The position numbers and the translations under genes are program-made. Below the pieces are notes generated by a model. The model saw nothing but the letters and a program-made list of their open reading frames with translations, made no database searches and was not told where the DNA came from. Below are positions 50,889-59,917 of a DNA stretch of 64,000 bases, one piece after another. This stretch comes from Rhizomicrobium sp. (GTDB taxonomy: Bacteria; Pseudomonadota; Alphaproteobacteria; Micropepsales; Micropepsaceae): contig JBBCGL010000001.1 in the NCBI GenBank assembly GCA_037200385.1, forward strand, positions 4,851,418-4,915,417, given 5' to 3'. Position 1 is the stretch's first letter. Each line of letters begins with the position of its first letter.

Positions 50889-51683
50889 TCAGCCCTGCAC
50901 GGAAAACCCGCCATCGACCACCAGCGAGGCGCCGGTCACGAAGTCCGACGCCGGGCTGGCAAGGAAGATCGCGGCGCCGCGGATATCCGCGGGCGTTCCC
51001 CATCGTCCCGCCGGCGTCCGGCTCAGGACCTTCTCGTTGAGGCCCGCCACGTCGGTGCGGGCGCGGGCGGTCAATTCGGTGTCGTGCCATCCGGGGAGAA
51101 GCGCGTTCACCTGGATGTTGTCCTTGGCCCAGGCGGTGGCGAGGGAGCGGGTCAGCTGCACGATGCCGCCCTTGCTCGCGGCATAGGGCGCGACAAGCGG
51201 GGCGCCGAATGTCGAGTACAGCGAGCCGATATTGATGATCTTTCCGCCGCCGGATTTCTTGAGCGCCGGATAGGCCGCGGTCGCGAGCGCAAACGGCGCC
51301 GTCAGGTTCACCTCGATCACCTTGTGCCATTCGTCGAGCGACAGTTCTTCGGGCGGTTTGCGGATGCTGATCCCCGCATTGTTCACGAGAATGTCCAGCC
51401 GCCCGAACCGGTCCACAGCCGCTTCGATACAGTGCTGCCGCGAGTCCGCGCCCTCGACCTCGGTCTTGACGAAGATGCAATCGGCTCCGCTCGTCCGCAG
51501 CGTCGCCAGGCTGTCTTCGGCGGCCGCCTGGTCTCGCGCGGCAATGACGATCTTGGCCCCGAAGCCGGCAAGCCCCTCGGCAATCGCCAAGCCAAGTCCG
51601 CGATTGCCGCCGGTGATCAGCGCCACCTTGCTCGTAAGATCGAAGAGAAGACGCGGATCGCGGCCTTCGGCCTGGGTGGTCAT
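50889..51683 (-). CDS. SDR family oxidoreductase
   Basis: This 264-aa classical short-chain dehydrogenase has the NAD(P)-binding motif TGGNRGLG (about 24-31), the NNAG motif and the catalytic Tyr-Lys pair in YAASKGG. It resembles the gluconate/3-oxoacyl-type reductases. It lies 37 bases downstream of the GMC oxidoreductase in the CMD-DAO-GMC-SDR unit. The substrate is not known; alcohol or ketone interconversion within the aromatic/catabolic route is likely. Confidence 0.9.
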   Translation of the reverse strand: MTTQAEGRDPRLLFDLTSKVALITGGNRGLGLAIAEGLAGFGAKIVIAARDQAAAEDSLATLRTSGADCIFVKTEVEGADSRQHCIEAAVDRFGRLDILVNNAGISIRKPPEELSLDEWHKVIEVNLTAPFALATAAYPALKKSGGGKIINIGSLYSTFGAPLVAPYAASKGGIVQLTRSLATAWAKDNIQVNALLPGWHDTELTARARTDVAGLNEKVLSRTPAGRWGTPADIRGAAIFLASPASDFVTGASLVVDGGFSVQG

Positions 51684-51720
51684 GTTCGATCCCCTTTCTG
51701 GATGGGTCGTGCCGACGCGT

Positions 51721-53340
51721 TCAGCGGCCCGGCGACTGTATTCCGGCGTCGGCGCGTATCATATCCGAGGCCTTTTCGCCGATCATCACGATGGCGGCAT
51801 GGCAATTGCCGGAGACCAGCGCCGGCATGACCGATGCATCGGCAATCCGGAGGCCTTCGATGCCGCGGACGCGCAGCCGTGGATCGACGACGGCGTTCGC
51901 GCCCGTGCCCATCTGGGCCGTGCAGCTCGGATGATACAGCGAGCTGCTGCGCTCGCGGCAATAGGCGAGCAGCTCCGCATCGGTGGCGATGTGCGGGCCA
52001 GGCTCCATCTCCGCCGCCACGAAGGCGCGGACCGGCTCGCAGGCCATGATCGCGCGGAGAGCCTTGAATCCCTCGACGGTGGCGACGCGATCGTCCTCCG
52101 TACCGAGATAGTTCGGATCGATGGCGGGTGCCGCCTTGGGATCGGGCGAGGTTATCCGCACGGTCCCCCGGCTGGTCGGCCGCAGCTGGCACGACGACGC
52201 GGTGAAGCCCGAATAGGGGTGCAGGCTCGTGCCCATCTTGTCGGTGGAGAAATTGATGAAGTGGACCTGCATGTCGGGCCGGTCGAGATCGGTGCGCGAG
52301 CGGAAGAAGCCGCCGGCATATCCCGCGCTGACGGTCAGCGGCCCCTTGCGCAGGAAGGCGAAGCGGGCCGCGATCCACAGCCGGCGGTGCAGGCGCAGCA
52401 TGTCGTCGTTGAGGGTGAACGCTTTGGTGCTGCGATACACCGCGCGCATCTGCAGATGATCCTGGCAGCCTTCGCCGACCGGCAGGTCCCGGATGACATC
52501 GACCCCGTGCGAGCGCAGCAGGGAGGCCGGCCCGATGCCGGAGAGCTGCAGCAAGTGCGGCGTGCCGATCGCCCCGGCCGCGACCACGACCTCGCCGCGC
52601 ACATCGGCCCGCGCGCGTTCGCCCCTGACGTTCAGTTCGACGGCGCGGGCCTTGTTGTTCTCGATGACGAGGCGCGTGGCGTTCGCGTGCGTGAGGATGC
52701 GCAGATTGGACCGCCGTCGCGCCTGCCGCAGATAAGCAGTCGCGGCGCTGACGCGAAGGCCGCGGCGCGACGTCGTCTGGTAATATCCGGCCCCTTCCTG
52801 TGCCGCGCCGTTGAAGTCGCGGTTGACGGGGTGTCCGGCTGCCGCCGCGGCCGCGATGAAGGCGTCGCAAAGCGGATGCGGTTCGGTCTGGTCCGATACG
52901 GGCAACGGGCCGCCCGTCGCGTGAAACGCGTCGGCGCCGCGCTGCTGGTCTTCCGCCTTCCGGAAATAGGGCAGGACGTCGTCGAATCCCCAGCCGGTCG
53001 CGCCGCCGTCGCGCCAGGCGTCGAAATCCTGCCGCTGGCCGCGGATATAGAGCAGGCCGTTGATCGAACTGCTCCCGCCCAGCACCTTGCCGCGCGGCTG
53101 GGCGATCCGGCGGCCGTTCAACGCGCGCTGCGGAACGGTCTGGTAGAGCCAGTTCACGGCCGGATCCGCGAAGAGCTTGCCATAGCCCAGCGGAATGCGG
53201 ATCCAGAGCCTGTTGTCCGAGCCGCCGGCCTCGACGAGCAGCACGCTGTGCCGGCCGTCGGCGCTGAGCCGGTTGGCGAGGACGCAGCCGGCCGAGCCCG
53301 CGCCCACCACGATGTAATCGTACGTCCCGAGGTCACGCAT
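51721..53340 (-). CDS. GMC family FAD-dependent oxidoreductase
   Basis: This 539-aa glucose-methanol-choline oxidoreductase resembles choline dehydrogenase-type alcohol dehydrogenases. It shows the FAD fingerprint [16 protein letters not shown], the GGSSSINGL motif (about 78-86) and the C-terminal catalytic segment [12 protein letters not shown] chose the ATG at 53340, which overlaps the upstream flavoprotein stop by 8 bases. It probably oxidises a primary alcohol in the degradation route of this island. Confidence 0.92.
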   Translation of the reverse strand: MRDLGTYDYIVVGAGSAGCVLANRLSADGRHSVLLVEAGGSDNRLWIRIPLGYGKLFADPAVNWLYQTVPQRALNGRRIAQPRGKVLGGSSSINGLLYIRGQRQDFDAWRDGGATGWGFDDVLPYFRKAEDQQRGADAFHATGGPLPVSDQTEPHPLCDAFIAAAAAAGHPVNRDFNGAAQEGAGYYQTTSRRGLRVSAATAYLRQARRRSNLRILTHANATRLVIENNKARAVELNVRGERARADVRGEVVVAAGAIGTPHLLQLSGIGPASLLRSHGVDVIRDLPVGEGCQDHLQMRAVYRSTKAFTLNDDMLRLHRRLWIAARFAFLRKGPLTVSAGYAGGFFRSRTDLDRPDMQVHFINFSTDKMGTSLHPYSGFTASSCQLRPTSRGTVRITSPDPKAAPAIDPNYLGTEDDRVATVEGFKALRAIMACEPVRAFVAAEMEPGPHIATDAELLAYCRERSSSLYHPSCTAQMGTGANAVVDPRLRVRGIEGLRIADASVMPALVSGNCHAAIVMIGEKASDMIRADAGIQSPGR

Positions 53341-54439
53341 CGAAGATCGTCCGTGTAAGGCGCTCGACATGGTCGGCGATCGCGAGCGACGCGGTCAGGC
53401 CCGGCGACTCGATGCCGAAAAGGTTGATGACGCCCGGCGCGCCATGCGCGCGTCCGTCCGCGATCCGGAAATCCGCCGCCGCGGCGCCGGGACCGGCGAT
53501 CTTGGGACGGATGCCGGCATAGCCCGGGACGAGTGCGCCGTCGGGCAGCCCCGGCCAATAGCGCCGGACGGCCGCGTAGAACGAGCTGGCGCGGGCCGGC
53601 GGCACGTCGTAGTCGATGCTGTCGATCCATTCGACGTCGGGCCCGAATTTCGCCCGGCCCGCCAGATCGAGCGTGAGATGGACCCCAAGTCCCGCTTCGT
53701 CCGGCAACGGATAGATCAGGCGGCGAAAGGGGCAGCGCCCGGACAGCGTGAAATAGCAGCCCTTGGCGAAAAAGGTTTCCGGGATCGCGGCGGAATCCAA
53801 ACCGTCGATGGTGCGCGCGACGGCCGTCGCGTCGAGACCTGCCGCATTGATCACGACACGAGCCTTGAGCGCCGAGCCCGCGATTTGTGCCGTCACGCCG
53901 TCCGTTTCGGGCACGAGGCGCACGATCTTGCTGTCATAGGCGATGACCGCGCCATGCTCTTGCGCGTCGCCGAGCAGGGACAGCATATAGGCGTGGCTGT
54001 CGATGATGCCGGTCGATGGCGACAGCAGGGCGCTGCCGCATACCAGCTCCGGCTCGAGCCTGGTTGCCTCCCGCGCCGACAATCGTGCGATATCTTCGAC
54101 GCCGTTGGCCGCTGCGAGTGCGTGAAGCGCATCGAGTGCGCCGGCGGGAGAACCGGCTTCGGCGACAATGAGCTTGCCGCACCGGTCATAAGGGACCTTG
54201 TGGCTATCGCAGTAGCTGTAGAGCCGCGAACGGCCATCCCGGCAGAACGCGGCCTTGAGCGAGCCGCGCGGGTAATAGATGCCGGCATGGATGACTTCAC
54301 TGTTCCGGGAGCTGACGCCGGTTCCGAACCGGCGCTCGCGTTCCAGGATCACGACCTCGCGCCCCGCCAGGGCGAGGGCGCGCGCCACGGCCAAGCCTAT
54401 GACCCCGGCACCGACGACGATGACGTCCGTTCTATCCAT
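53333..54439 (-). CDS. FAD-dependent oxidoreductase, L-2-hydroxyglutarate oxidase-like
   Basis: This 368-aa DAO-fold flavoprotein resembles the L-2-hydroxyglutarate dehydrogenase/oxidase family (LhgO/YgaF). It has [16 protein letters not shown] at the N-terminus, [14 protein letters not shown] near residues 42-55, and [12 protein letters not shown] near the C-terminus. It would oxidise a 2-hydroxy acid to a 2-oxo acid. It starts 21 bases after the CMD gene stop and overlaps the GMC gene. The exact hydroxy acid is unknown. Confidence 0.85.
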   Translation of the reverse strand: MDRTDVIVVGAGVIGLAVARALALAGREVVILERERRFGTGVSSRNSEVIHAGIYYPRGSLKAAFCRDGRSRLYSYCDSHKVPYDRCGKLIVAEAGSPAGALDALHALAAANGVEDIARLSAREATRLEPELVCGSALLSPSTGIIDSHAYMLSLLGDAQEHGAVIAYDSKIVRLVPETDGVTAQIAGSALKARVVINAAGLDATAVARTIDGLDSAAIPETFFAKGCYFTLSGRCPFRRLIYPLPDEAGLGVHLTLDLAGRAKFGPDVEWIDSIDYDVPPARASSFYAAVRRYWPGLPDGALVPGYAGIRPKIAGPGAAAADFRIADGRAHGAPGVINLFGIESPGLTASLAIADHVERLTRTIFDA

Positions 54440-54459
54440 GGCGGCTTCGCCGCCGCGGA

Positions 54460-55026
54460 TCAGGACTCGAGCTTTTCGATCGGCTGCAGCGGCACGCCAT
54501 CGGGCGGCAGCGCGACGCGGGCGGTGTTGAGCACCATCGAGACCAGCGTGTAGTAGCCGGAGATCCCGATCAGCTCGAGCACGCCGCGCCGGCCGAACCT
54601 GGCTTCCGCGCGGGCGAAGGTCGCGTCGCTGACCTCATGCTTGAGATGGAGCTCGCTGCAGAACGCGTAGACCGCCTCCTGGTCTTCGGATAGGCCCTTG
54701 GGATGCTTGCCCTGTGCGAGCTGGTCGGCGATGGCGGGATCGAGGCCGGCTTCGAGGGCCAGGGCGCGGTGCGCATACCACTCGTATTGCGCGCCCCAGA
54801 AGCGGCCGGTGATCAGGATCGTGAACTCCTTGAGCGCGGGCGGCAGCGAGACCTCGAAGCGCAGATAGGTGCCGAGGTTCTGCACCGCGTCGGCAAGCAC
54901 CGGCAGATGGAGCAGGGCCGGGAACGGGCCGCGGACCGCGGCGCGCGGGCTGGAGACGAGATTCCCGACGACGCGCCTCTGCTCGTCGGTGTAGGTCTCG
55001 GGCGCGATCACGGGAAAACGGGTCAT
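54460..55026 (-). CDS. Carboxymuconolactone decarboxylase/AhpD-like protein
   Basis: This 188-aa protein has the all-helical CMD/AhpD fold, with [20 protein letters not shown] in place of the redox ExxCxxC helix; no CxxC pair is seen, so peroxidase activity is unlikely. Proteins of this kind recur in aromatic-degradation clusters, but their reactions are seldom known. It is the first gene of the CMD-DAO-GMC-SDR unit and has an operator-like palindrome 42 bases upstream of its start. Confidence 0.82.
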   Translation of the reverse strand: MTRFPVIAPETYTDEQRRVVGNLVSSPRAAVRGPFPALLHLPVLADAVQNLGTYLRFEVSLPPALKEFTILITGRFWGAQYEWYAHRALALEAGLDPAIADQLAQGKHPKGLSEDQEAVYAFCSELHLKHEVSDATFARAEARFGRRGVLELIGISGYYTLVSMVLNTARVALPPDGVPLQPIEKLES

Positions 55027-55067
55027 GGCAAATTCCTCATCCTGGTAGGGCTAGTCGCTTATCAGGA

Positions 55068-55090
55068 TTGTATTCTATATTGCAATACAA
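55068..55090. promoter_or_regulatory. Operator-like inverted repeat, island-2 motif
   Basis: TTGTATT (55068-55074) and AATACAA (55084-55090) form a perfect 7-bp inverted repeat with 9 bases between. The core GTAT-N11-ATAC has the same geometry as the site in front of the TonB receptor at 62884. It lies upstream of the CMD gene on the minus strand. Confidence 0.55.
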
Positions 55091-55109
55091 AACAGAGCGA
55101 TCGCACGCG

Positions 55110-55946
55110 CTAAAGCGCGACGTCGAAGCGATAGAGACGGTTCGGATTGTCGACCAGCACGCGGCGCAGCAGCGCCGGCTCCGGCGCCGCCTTGCGCAGC
55201 AGCGACAGCAGGTCGGATTCCCGCGGCACGGATCCCTTGATGTTGGGATGCGGCCAATCGGTGCCCCACAGGATCCGCTCCGGCGCGGCTTCGAGCAGGG
55301 CGCGGCAGAACGGCAATGCGTCGTCGAACGGCGCGCCGGCGGCCGAGGCGCGGTCGGCGCCGGAGATCTTCACCCAGCAGCGCGCATCGGTCGCCATGTC
55401 GAGCAGCAGGCGGAAGCCGGGCTGGTCGAGGCCGTCGGCGGTGCTGATCCGCGCCATGTGATCGACGATGAAGGGAAGCGCAAGCGGTTTCAGATAATTC
55501 CAGGCGGTGGCCAGGTCCGGCGGCGTGAGATGCAGCACGATGTGCCAGCCGAGCGGCGCGACCAGCTCGGCAACGCGCCGCACGGTGCGCTCCGGCGGCG
55601 GCAGCGCGATATGGCTGAGAAAGTTGAAGCGCACGCCGCGCATGCCGCCGGCATGCAGCGCTTCGAGTGCGGCGGGCGTGACGTCCTCGGGCACCAGTGC
55701 CACGCCGCGATAGGCGTTCCCGGAGGCCGCGATCGCGTCGAGCGTGACGCGGTTGTCGAAGCCGTGGACCGCCGGCTGGACGATGACCGCGCGATCGAAG
55801 CCATGGGCGCGGTGCAACGCGAAGAGTGCTTCGCGCGGCGCCTCGTCCGGGGTGTAGGTGCGGTTCGGCGCGTAGGAGAAGCGCGACTGCGGCCCGAAGA
55901 CATGGCAATGCGTGTCGCAGGCGCCTTGCGGCAGGGCGCCGCTCAA
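55110..55946 (-). CDS. LigI-like 2-pyrone-4,6-dicarboxylate lactonase family amidohydrolase
   Basis: This 278-aa metal-dependent amidohydrolase resembles 2-pyrone-4,6-dicarboxylate lactonase LigI. Telling segments are ACDTHCHVFGP at the N-terminus, GMRGVRFNFLSH in the middle and WGTDWPHPN near the C-terminus, each matching the LigI pattern as I recall it. LigI opens the pyrone ring made in protocatechuate/gallate meta-cleavage. I chose the TTG at 55946, which overlaps the upstream gene stop as TTGA; no closer ATG leaves the CDTHCH strand intact. It is the last gene of the RraA operon. A related lactone or aryl substrate is possible. Confidence 0.85.
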   Translation of the reverse strand: MSGALPQGACDTHCHVFGPQSRFSYAPNRTYTPDEAPREALFALHRAHGFDRAVIVQPAVHGFDNRVTLDAIAASGNAYRGVALVPEDVTPAALEALHAGGMRGVRFNFLSHIALPPPERTVRRVAELVAPLGWHIVLHLTPPDLATAWNYLKPLALPFIVDHMARISTADGLDQPGFRLLLDMATDARCWVKISGADRASAAGAPFDDALPFCRALLEAAPERILWGTDWPHPNIKGSVPRESDLLSLLRKAAPEPALLRRVLVDNPNRLYRFDVAL

Positions 55947-56566
55947 GACGCGGTCTCCTGGTCGATGCGGCGCGACACGATGCGGCGGGTGTCGCGGAAG
56001 GTCGGGCGCACATGGCTGCTCCACTCGGTCTCGCGCACCTTGAGCCATGTCGGGGTCGCGATGACGTCGGGCGAGACGATATCGTAGCAGGCATAGTAGC
56101 GCGGCAGGGCGTCGAGGCTGATAAGCCGCTGGGCGAGGGTGCAGCCGGGCACCGCCGCCAGGCCGATCAGATGCTCCTCATCATACCAGCGTTCGAGCTC
56201 GTGGCCCGCGCCGTCGGGGACGTTCGTGCGCACGACGAGATGGTGGCTTGCCGCCGCGCCGTAAGATGCGCCGGCCAGCATGTTCTGCGCCGAGAGCCGG
56301 CTGACTTCGATATCGCCGTCCGCCAGCTGCGAGAGATGCTCCCGCGCGCGGGCGACGACCCGGGTGCGGGCGACAAACGGCACGCCGTCCAGATAAAGGG
56401 TCACGCGTGGCTCCGATAGGGACTGAACAGCCTTGAAACCCGCGATGGCGAGCGCCGGATCGCGGCGCAACGCTGCGAGCGCCTTGGCGAGGTCCGGTGC
56501 CGCGGGATCGCGCGCCAGGAACTCGATCAGGAACAGATCCTTCGGCTTGGGTGCGTCGGTGGCCAT
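55943..56566 (-). CDS. EthD-like/dimeric alpha-beta barrel protein
   Basis: This 207-aa protein has a duplicated ferredoxin-like fold suggested by the repeated pattern. The C-terminal half carries ELERWYDEEHLIGLAAVPG, characteristic of EthD/dimeric alpha-beta-barrel proteins. Such proteins accompany aromatic or ether-degrading enzymes and may act as oxygenase helpers or small isomerases. It lies between the aldolase genes and the LigI-like gene in one unit. The function is not established. Confidence 0.7.
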   Translation of the reverse strand: MATDAPKPKDLFLIEFLARDPAAPDLAKALAALRRDPALAIAGFKAVQSLSEPRVTLYLDGVPFVARTRVVARAREHLSQLADGDIEVSRLSAQNMLAGASYGAAASHHLVVRTNVPDGAGHELERWYDEEHLIGLAAVPGCTLAQRLISLDALPRYYACYDIVSPDVIATPTWLKVRETEWSSHVRPTFRDTRRIVSRRIDQETAS

Positions 56567-56591
56567 GGCTTTCCTCCAGTTTTTCTTGTCG

Positions 56592-57260
56592 TCAGACGCC
56601 GAGATCGTAGATGCCCATCGTCGTCTCGCCGGCCAGCAGCCTTTGCAGGATCTCGGCTTCCTTCGCTTCGCGGTTCTGCGCGGCGAGGATGATCTCGTCG
56701 GCTCGCGCGCGCGGGATCGCGACGACGCCGTCGCGGTCGCCGACGATCAGGTCGCCCGGCTGGATGTCGGCGTCGCCGAGGCGCAGCGGATGGCCGAGGA
56801 AGCCGCGTGCGGTGAAATCCTTCGCCGTGCCGCGGATGCAAACCGTGCGGGAAAACGCCGGAAAGTTCATCTCTTCCAGCAAGGCCGCGTCGCGCACGCC
56901 GCCGTCGATGACCAGGCCCGCGATGCCGCGCGCCTGCGCCGCCGTGGCCATGATCTCGCCCCAGTAGCCGTATTCGTAGGCATCGTCGGCATGCACCACC
57001 AGCACGTCGCCCGCCTGCGCTGCGACGATGGCGCGATGGAGCCACAGATTGTCGCCGCCCGGCGAGTGCACGGTGAAGGCAGGCCCGGCGAGGCGCATGC
57101 CGGCGGCGATCGGCTTGATGGCGCAGGGCAGGGCGCCGATGCGGCCGCCCGCTTCGTGCAGCGTGGCGGTGGGCAGACCAAGGGCTTTTTGTACGAGGTG
57201 AGATGCCACGCGCGGAAAGTCGGTGCGCGTGGTCCGGCTCGGATCGAAGCGGCCGCTCAC
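56592..57260 (-). CDS. RraA/LigK-type aldolase, copy 1
   Basis: This 222-aa protein is of the RraA/4-hydroxy-4-methyl-2-oxoglutarate (HMG/CHA) aldolase family. The conserved metal/pyruvate region is visible as WGEIMATAAQARGIAGL followed by IDGGVRD, where the Arg-Asp pair serves catalysis and the metal. LigK-type enzymes split 4-carboxy-4-hydroxy-2-oxoadipate to pyruvate and oxaloacetate at the end of meta-cleavage pathways. It overlaps the next copy by 4 bases. The family also includes the RNase regulator RraA, but the catabolic context favours aldolase or decarboxylase activity. Confidence 0.85.
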   Translation of the reverse strand: MSGRFDPSRTTRTDFPRVASHLVQKALGLPTATLHEAGGRIGALPCAIKPIAAGMRLAGPAFTVHSPGGDNLWLHRAIVAAQAGDVLVVHADDAYEYGYWGEIMATAAQARGIAGLVIDGGVRDAALLEEMNFPAFSRTVCIRGTAKDFTARGFLGHPLRLGDADIQPGDLIVGDRDGVVAIPRARADEIILAAQNREAKEAEILQRLLAGETTMGIYDLGV

Positions 57261-57913
57261 GGTTCGCTCCGGCTCTGCAGGCGGTGATAGCCGTGTTCGC
57301 GGCGCGCCTCGGCCAGGCTTTTGCCGGCGCGGCAGAGCGCGCGGATCGCTTCCTCGGACCGGGCGATCTCCTCGGCGGCGGCCAGGATGGCTTCTTCATG
57401 CGCGCGCGGCAGGACGACCACGCCGTCGGCGTCGCCCTTGACGATGTCGCCCGGCGCAACGCGGGCGCCGCCGATGGTGACGGGAACGTTGACGCCCTCG
57501 ACCTGGACGCGATCCTTGCCGGTGCGCATCCAGTTGGCGCGGCTGAACACCGGATAGCCGAGCTCCAGGCACAGATGCACGTCGCGGTTGATGCCGTCGA
57601 TGACGGTGCCGGCGATGCCGCGGCGGCGCGCGACCTCGGTCATGATGTCGCCCCAGACCGTCACGTCTTCGCGCCCGCCATTGTCGAGCACGATCATCGC
57701 GCCGTCCGGAACGTCGTCGATGAAGTCGCCGACCGTGCCCGCCGGCTTGGCCGCGGGTCCGTAAAGGACGGTGAAGGCGCGCCCCGCCGCCTTGAAGGCG
57801 GTGCTGCGCGGCGCGATGCGGTGGCATTGGCCGACGATGCCGAGCTTGTCGAGCGCATCGGACAATGTGGCGGTGTCGAGGGCGCGCGCACGCGCCAGCG
57901 CAAGGTCGGTCAC
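57257..57913 (-). CDS. RraA/LigK-type aldolase, copy 2
   Basis: This 218-aa member of the same family has WGDIMTEVARRRGIAGT and the Arg-Asp pair in IDGINRD. It differs from copies 1 and 3 throughout, so the three are not recent duplicates. The N-terminal ALDTATLSDALDKLGI is the usual first helix. Co-translation with copy 1 is suggested by the ATGA overlap. It may act on a different hydroxy-oxo acid or form a mixed complex with its neighbours. Confidence 0.83.
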   Translation of the reverse strand: MTDLALARARALDTATLSDALDKLGIVGQCHRIAPRSTAFKAAGRAFTVLYGPAAKPAGTVGDFIDDVPDGAMIVLDNGGREDVTVWGDIMTEVARRRGIAGTVIDGINRDVHLCLELGYPVFSRANWMRTGKDRVQVEGVNVPVTIGGARVAPGDIVKGDADGVVVLPRAHEEAILAAAEEIARSEEAIRALCRAGKSLAEARREHGYHRLQSRSEP

Positions 57914-57915
57914 GC

Positions 57916-58575
57916 TCAGTCCTTTTTCAACATCTGTTCATAGCTGCCGTCCATCACGGCGGAGATCGGCGTGCCCGCCGCAATGGCGCGCGCCATCGCC
58001 GCTTCGCGCGCCGCGATGGCGTCGGCGGCATCGAGCGTCGCCGCGATCTGCGCCGCCGGGATGAACACGACGGCGCTGTCGTCGGCCACGACATAGTCCC
58101 CGGCCTCGACGCGCACGCCGCGGCAGGTGATCGGGACATTGGTGCCGAGCTCGACCACGCGGCCGCGGGCCGTGCGGGCAGTGAAGCGCGCAGCGTAGAT
58201 GGCGAAGCCGAGGCCGCGCGCTTCGTCGATGTCGCGCACCGGCCCGTCCGCGACGACGCCGGCGATGCCGCGCACGCTGGCGCCCAGCGTCAGCAGGCCG
58301 CCCCAGCATCCCGCCTCGATCCCGGAGTGCTGCTCGACGACGATCACGTCGTCGGGGCCGGCGCTCTCGATGGCGGCGGTGCCCAGATGGCGCGGCGCCC
58401 CCGGCTGCGGCGCACCGACGCCGACTTTCAGCGTGACGGCGCGCCCGGCAATGCGGCCGTCGCCCGATGCGCGGGGAAGGCCGCTCGCGACGCCGGCTAT
58501 CCCCAGCCGGTCCATCGCGTCGGAGATCGTGCAGGCGTCGAACCGGCGCAGCCGTGAGACGAATTCCGCGGACAT
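57916..58575 (-). CDS. RraA/LigK-type aldolase, copy 3
   Basis: This 219-aa member is closest in look to LigK-type aldolases: WGGLLTLGASVRGIAGV is followed by ADGPVRD, and the N-terminal FDACTISDAMDRLGI is typical. It is the first gene of the minus-strand unit that runs through copies 2 and 1, the EthD-like gene and the LigI-like gene. The divergent promoter region between it and the VOC gene holds an operator-like site. Confidence 0.85.
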   Translation of the reverse strand: MSAEFVSRLRRFDACTISDAMDRLGIAGVASGLPRASGDGRIAGRAVTLKVGVGAPQPGAPRHLGTAAIESAGPDDVIVVEQHSGIEAGCWGGLLTLGASVRGIAGVVADGPVRDIDEARGLGFAIYAARFTARTARGRVVELGTNVPITCRGVRVEAGDYVVADDSAVVFIPAAQIAATLDAADAIAAREAAMARAIAAGTPISAVMDGSYEQMLKKD

Positions 58576-58647
58576 ATCCTTCTGGCCCTTTTGGCGCGGC
58601 GATCACGCATGCCGGCCGGCGTGCGGCCTAAACTCTTTACAGGATTG

Positions 58648-58665
58648 CCTACAAAAGTGTATATG
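58648..58665. promoter_or_regulatory. Operator-like site, island-2 motif, divergent promoter
   Basis: Read on the minus strand, the site is CATATACACTTTTGTAGG, which shares the core TAT-N-CACTTTT with GTATTCACTTTTAGTATAC in front of the TonB receptor. It lies between aldolase copy 3 (start 58575) and the VOC gene (start 58713). It is the weakest of the four related sites. Confidence 0.4.
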
Positions 58666-58712
58666 ATTTTTCGAGAAACGGGTCGCAAACCCGGCGGACA
58701 GGGAGACGACCG

Positions 58713-59678
58713 ATGCCGAAAGCCGAAGCGCGCAAGGGGCAGGGCGGAATTTTCGCGCCGCGCCGGATCGGGCACGTCAATTTCTGGGTCAATGGCGTGG
58801 CGGACGTCGCCGCCTTCTATCGCGACGTCGTCGGCTTCGACGAAGCCTATCGCCGCGAATCCATCCGCGCGATCTTCATGACCAACGGAAACACCTATCA
58901 CGACGTGGCGTTCATGGACCTGTCGGGACCGCGGGGCGCGGGACATGTTCCCGGATTGCATCATTTCTCGCTGGAGCTGGAGAGCGAGAAAGCGCTGGTG
59001 GACGGCATCAACGCGAGCAAGGAGGCCGGGTTCGCGTTCGACTACACGATCTCCGCCGACGTCACGAACAGCGCCTATGGCACCGATCCCGACGGCAACC
59101 GGTTCGAGGTCTATGCCGACGTCGTCGAAGACTGGCGCGCCGCGCGCTCCGGCGCCGTCACAACCGGCGGGCGGCCCTGGATACCCGGTGCCACCGAGCC
59201 GATCACGGAATCGTACTATCCGGTGGACCCGCCGATCACCCGGCTGACCGGGGCGGCTTTCCAGCCCAAGCGTGTCAGCCACGCCGTGCTGGTGACCCGC
59301 AATCACGCCGCGATGATCGAGCACTATACAAGGCTGGCAGGACTGCGCGTGCTGGCGGGCGATCCCGACGGCAGCTTCGTCGTTCTCGGCGGATCGCTGG
59401 GCGAAGAGACGCTGGCTCTTTTTCGCGAACGCGAAGGCCGGGCGCCCGGCCTGCATCATTTCGGCGTCGAGCTGCGGGACGATCAGGATCTCGAACGCGG
59501 CAAGGCGGCGCTGGCGGCGCGGGGCCTGCAGCCGTTGTTCGAGATCGATCATCCCACGCGCCGCTGTCTTTATCTCGGCGATCCCGCGGGCCAGAAGATC
59601 CAGTTCTATGTCGGTCGCGACAGCGATTGCACGAGCTGGAGCGCGCTACCCGAGGAAGCCGCGCTCCTGATCGCGTGA
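58713..59678 (+). CDS. Two-domain extradiol dioxygenase-like VOC protein
   Basis: This 321-aa protein has two vicinal-oxygen-chelate domains, as in type I extradiol ring-cleavage dioxygenases. The N-terminal domain shows a full metal triad: His in GHVNFWV (21), His in LHHFSLEL (about 84) and Glu in GNRFEVY (about 131). The C-terminal domain keeps its two His (SHAVLV; LHHFGVEL) but has Gln in GQKIQFY where Glu is expected. In type I extradiol enzymes the active iron site is usually in the C-terminal domain, so this arrangement is unusual. Ring cleavage of a catechol-type compound fits the context but is not proven. Confidence 0.82.
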   Translation: MPKAEARKGQGGIFAPRRIGHVNFWVNGVADVAAFYRDVVGFDEAYRRESIRAIFMTNGNTYHDVAFMDLSGPRGAGHVPGLHHFSLELESEKALVDGINASKEAGFAFDYTISADVTNSAYGTDPDGNRFEVYADVVEDWRAARSGAVTTGGRPWIPGATEPITESYYPVDPPITRLTGAAFQPKRVSHAVLVTRNHAAMIEHYTRLAGLRVLAGDPDGSFVVLGGSLGEETLALFREREGRAPGLHHFGVELRDDQDLERGKAALAARGLQPLFEIDHPTRRCLYLGDPAGQKIQFYVGRDSDCTSWSALPEEAALLIA

Positions 59679-59708
59679 GAACCGGACGCGTTGACAGTTC
59701 ATCTCAGA

Positions 59709-59729
59709 TAGTATTCAATTTGGTATAGC
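59709..59729. promoter_or_regulatory. Operator-like site, island-2 motif, before MFS gene
   Basis: GTATTCAATTTGGTATAG (59711-59728) matches the other sites in its GTATTC and following A/T tract, but its right half is shifted by one base. It lies about 190 bases before the transporter ATG, in a 239-base gap between the VOC and transporter genes. Confidence 0.45.
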
Positions 59730-59917
59730 AGAAAGTAAGCCGTTGCCGGTTTGGCGCCGCCGTCCCGGACGGCTGGGCCGGTTCGCCCGCCTCGACGGAG
59801 GAGTGGACGAACGCCAAGGCGCCGGGCGTATTCTGGATGTCGGTACGCTGCGCAATCGGCGACCGAAAAGTAGCCCAGCCTCGAATCAAAAAGAGCGGCG
59901 GGCGGGAACGAGAGGAA

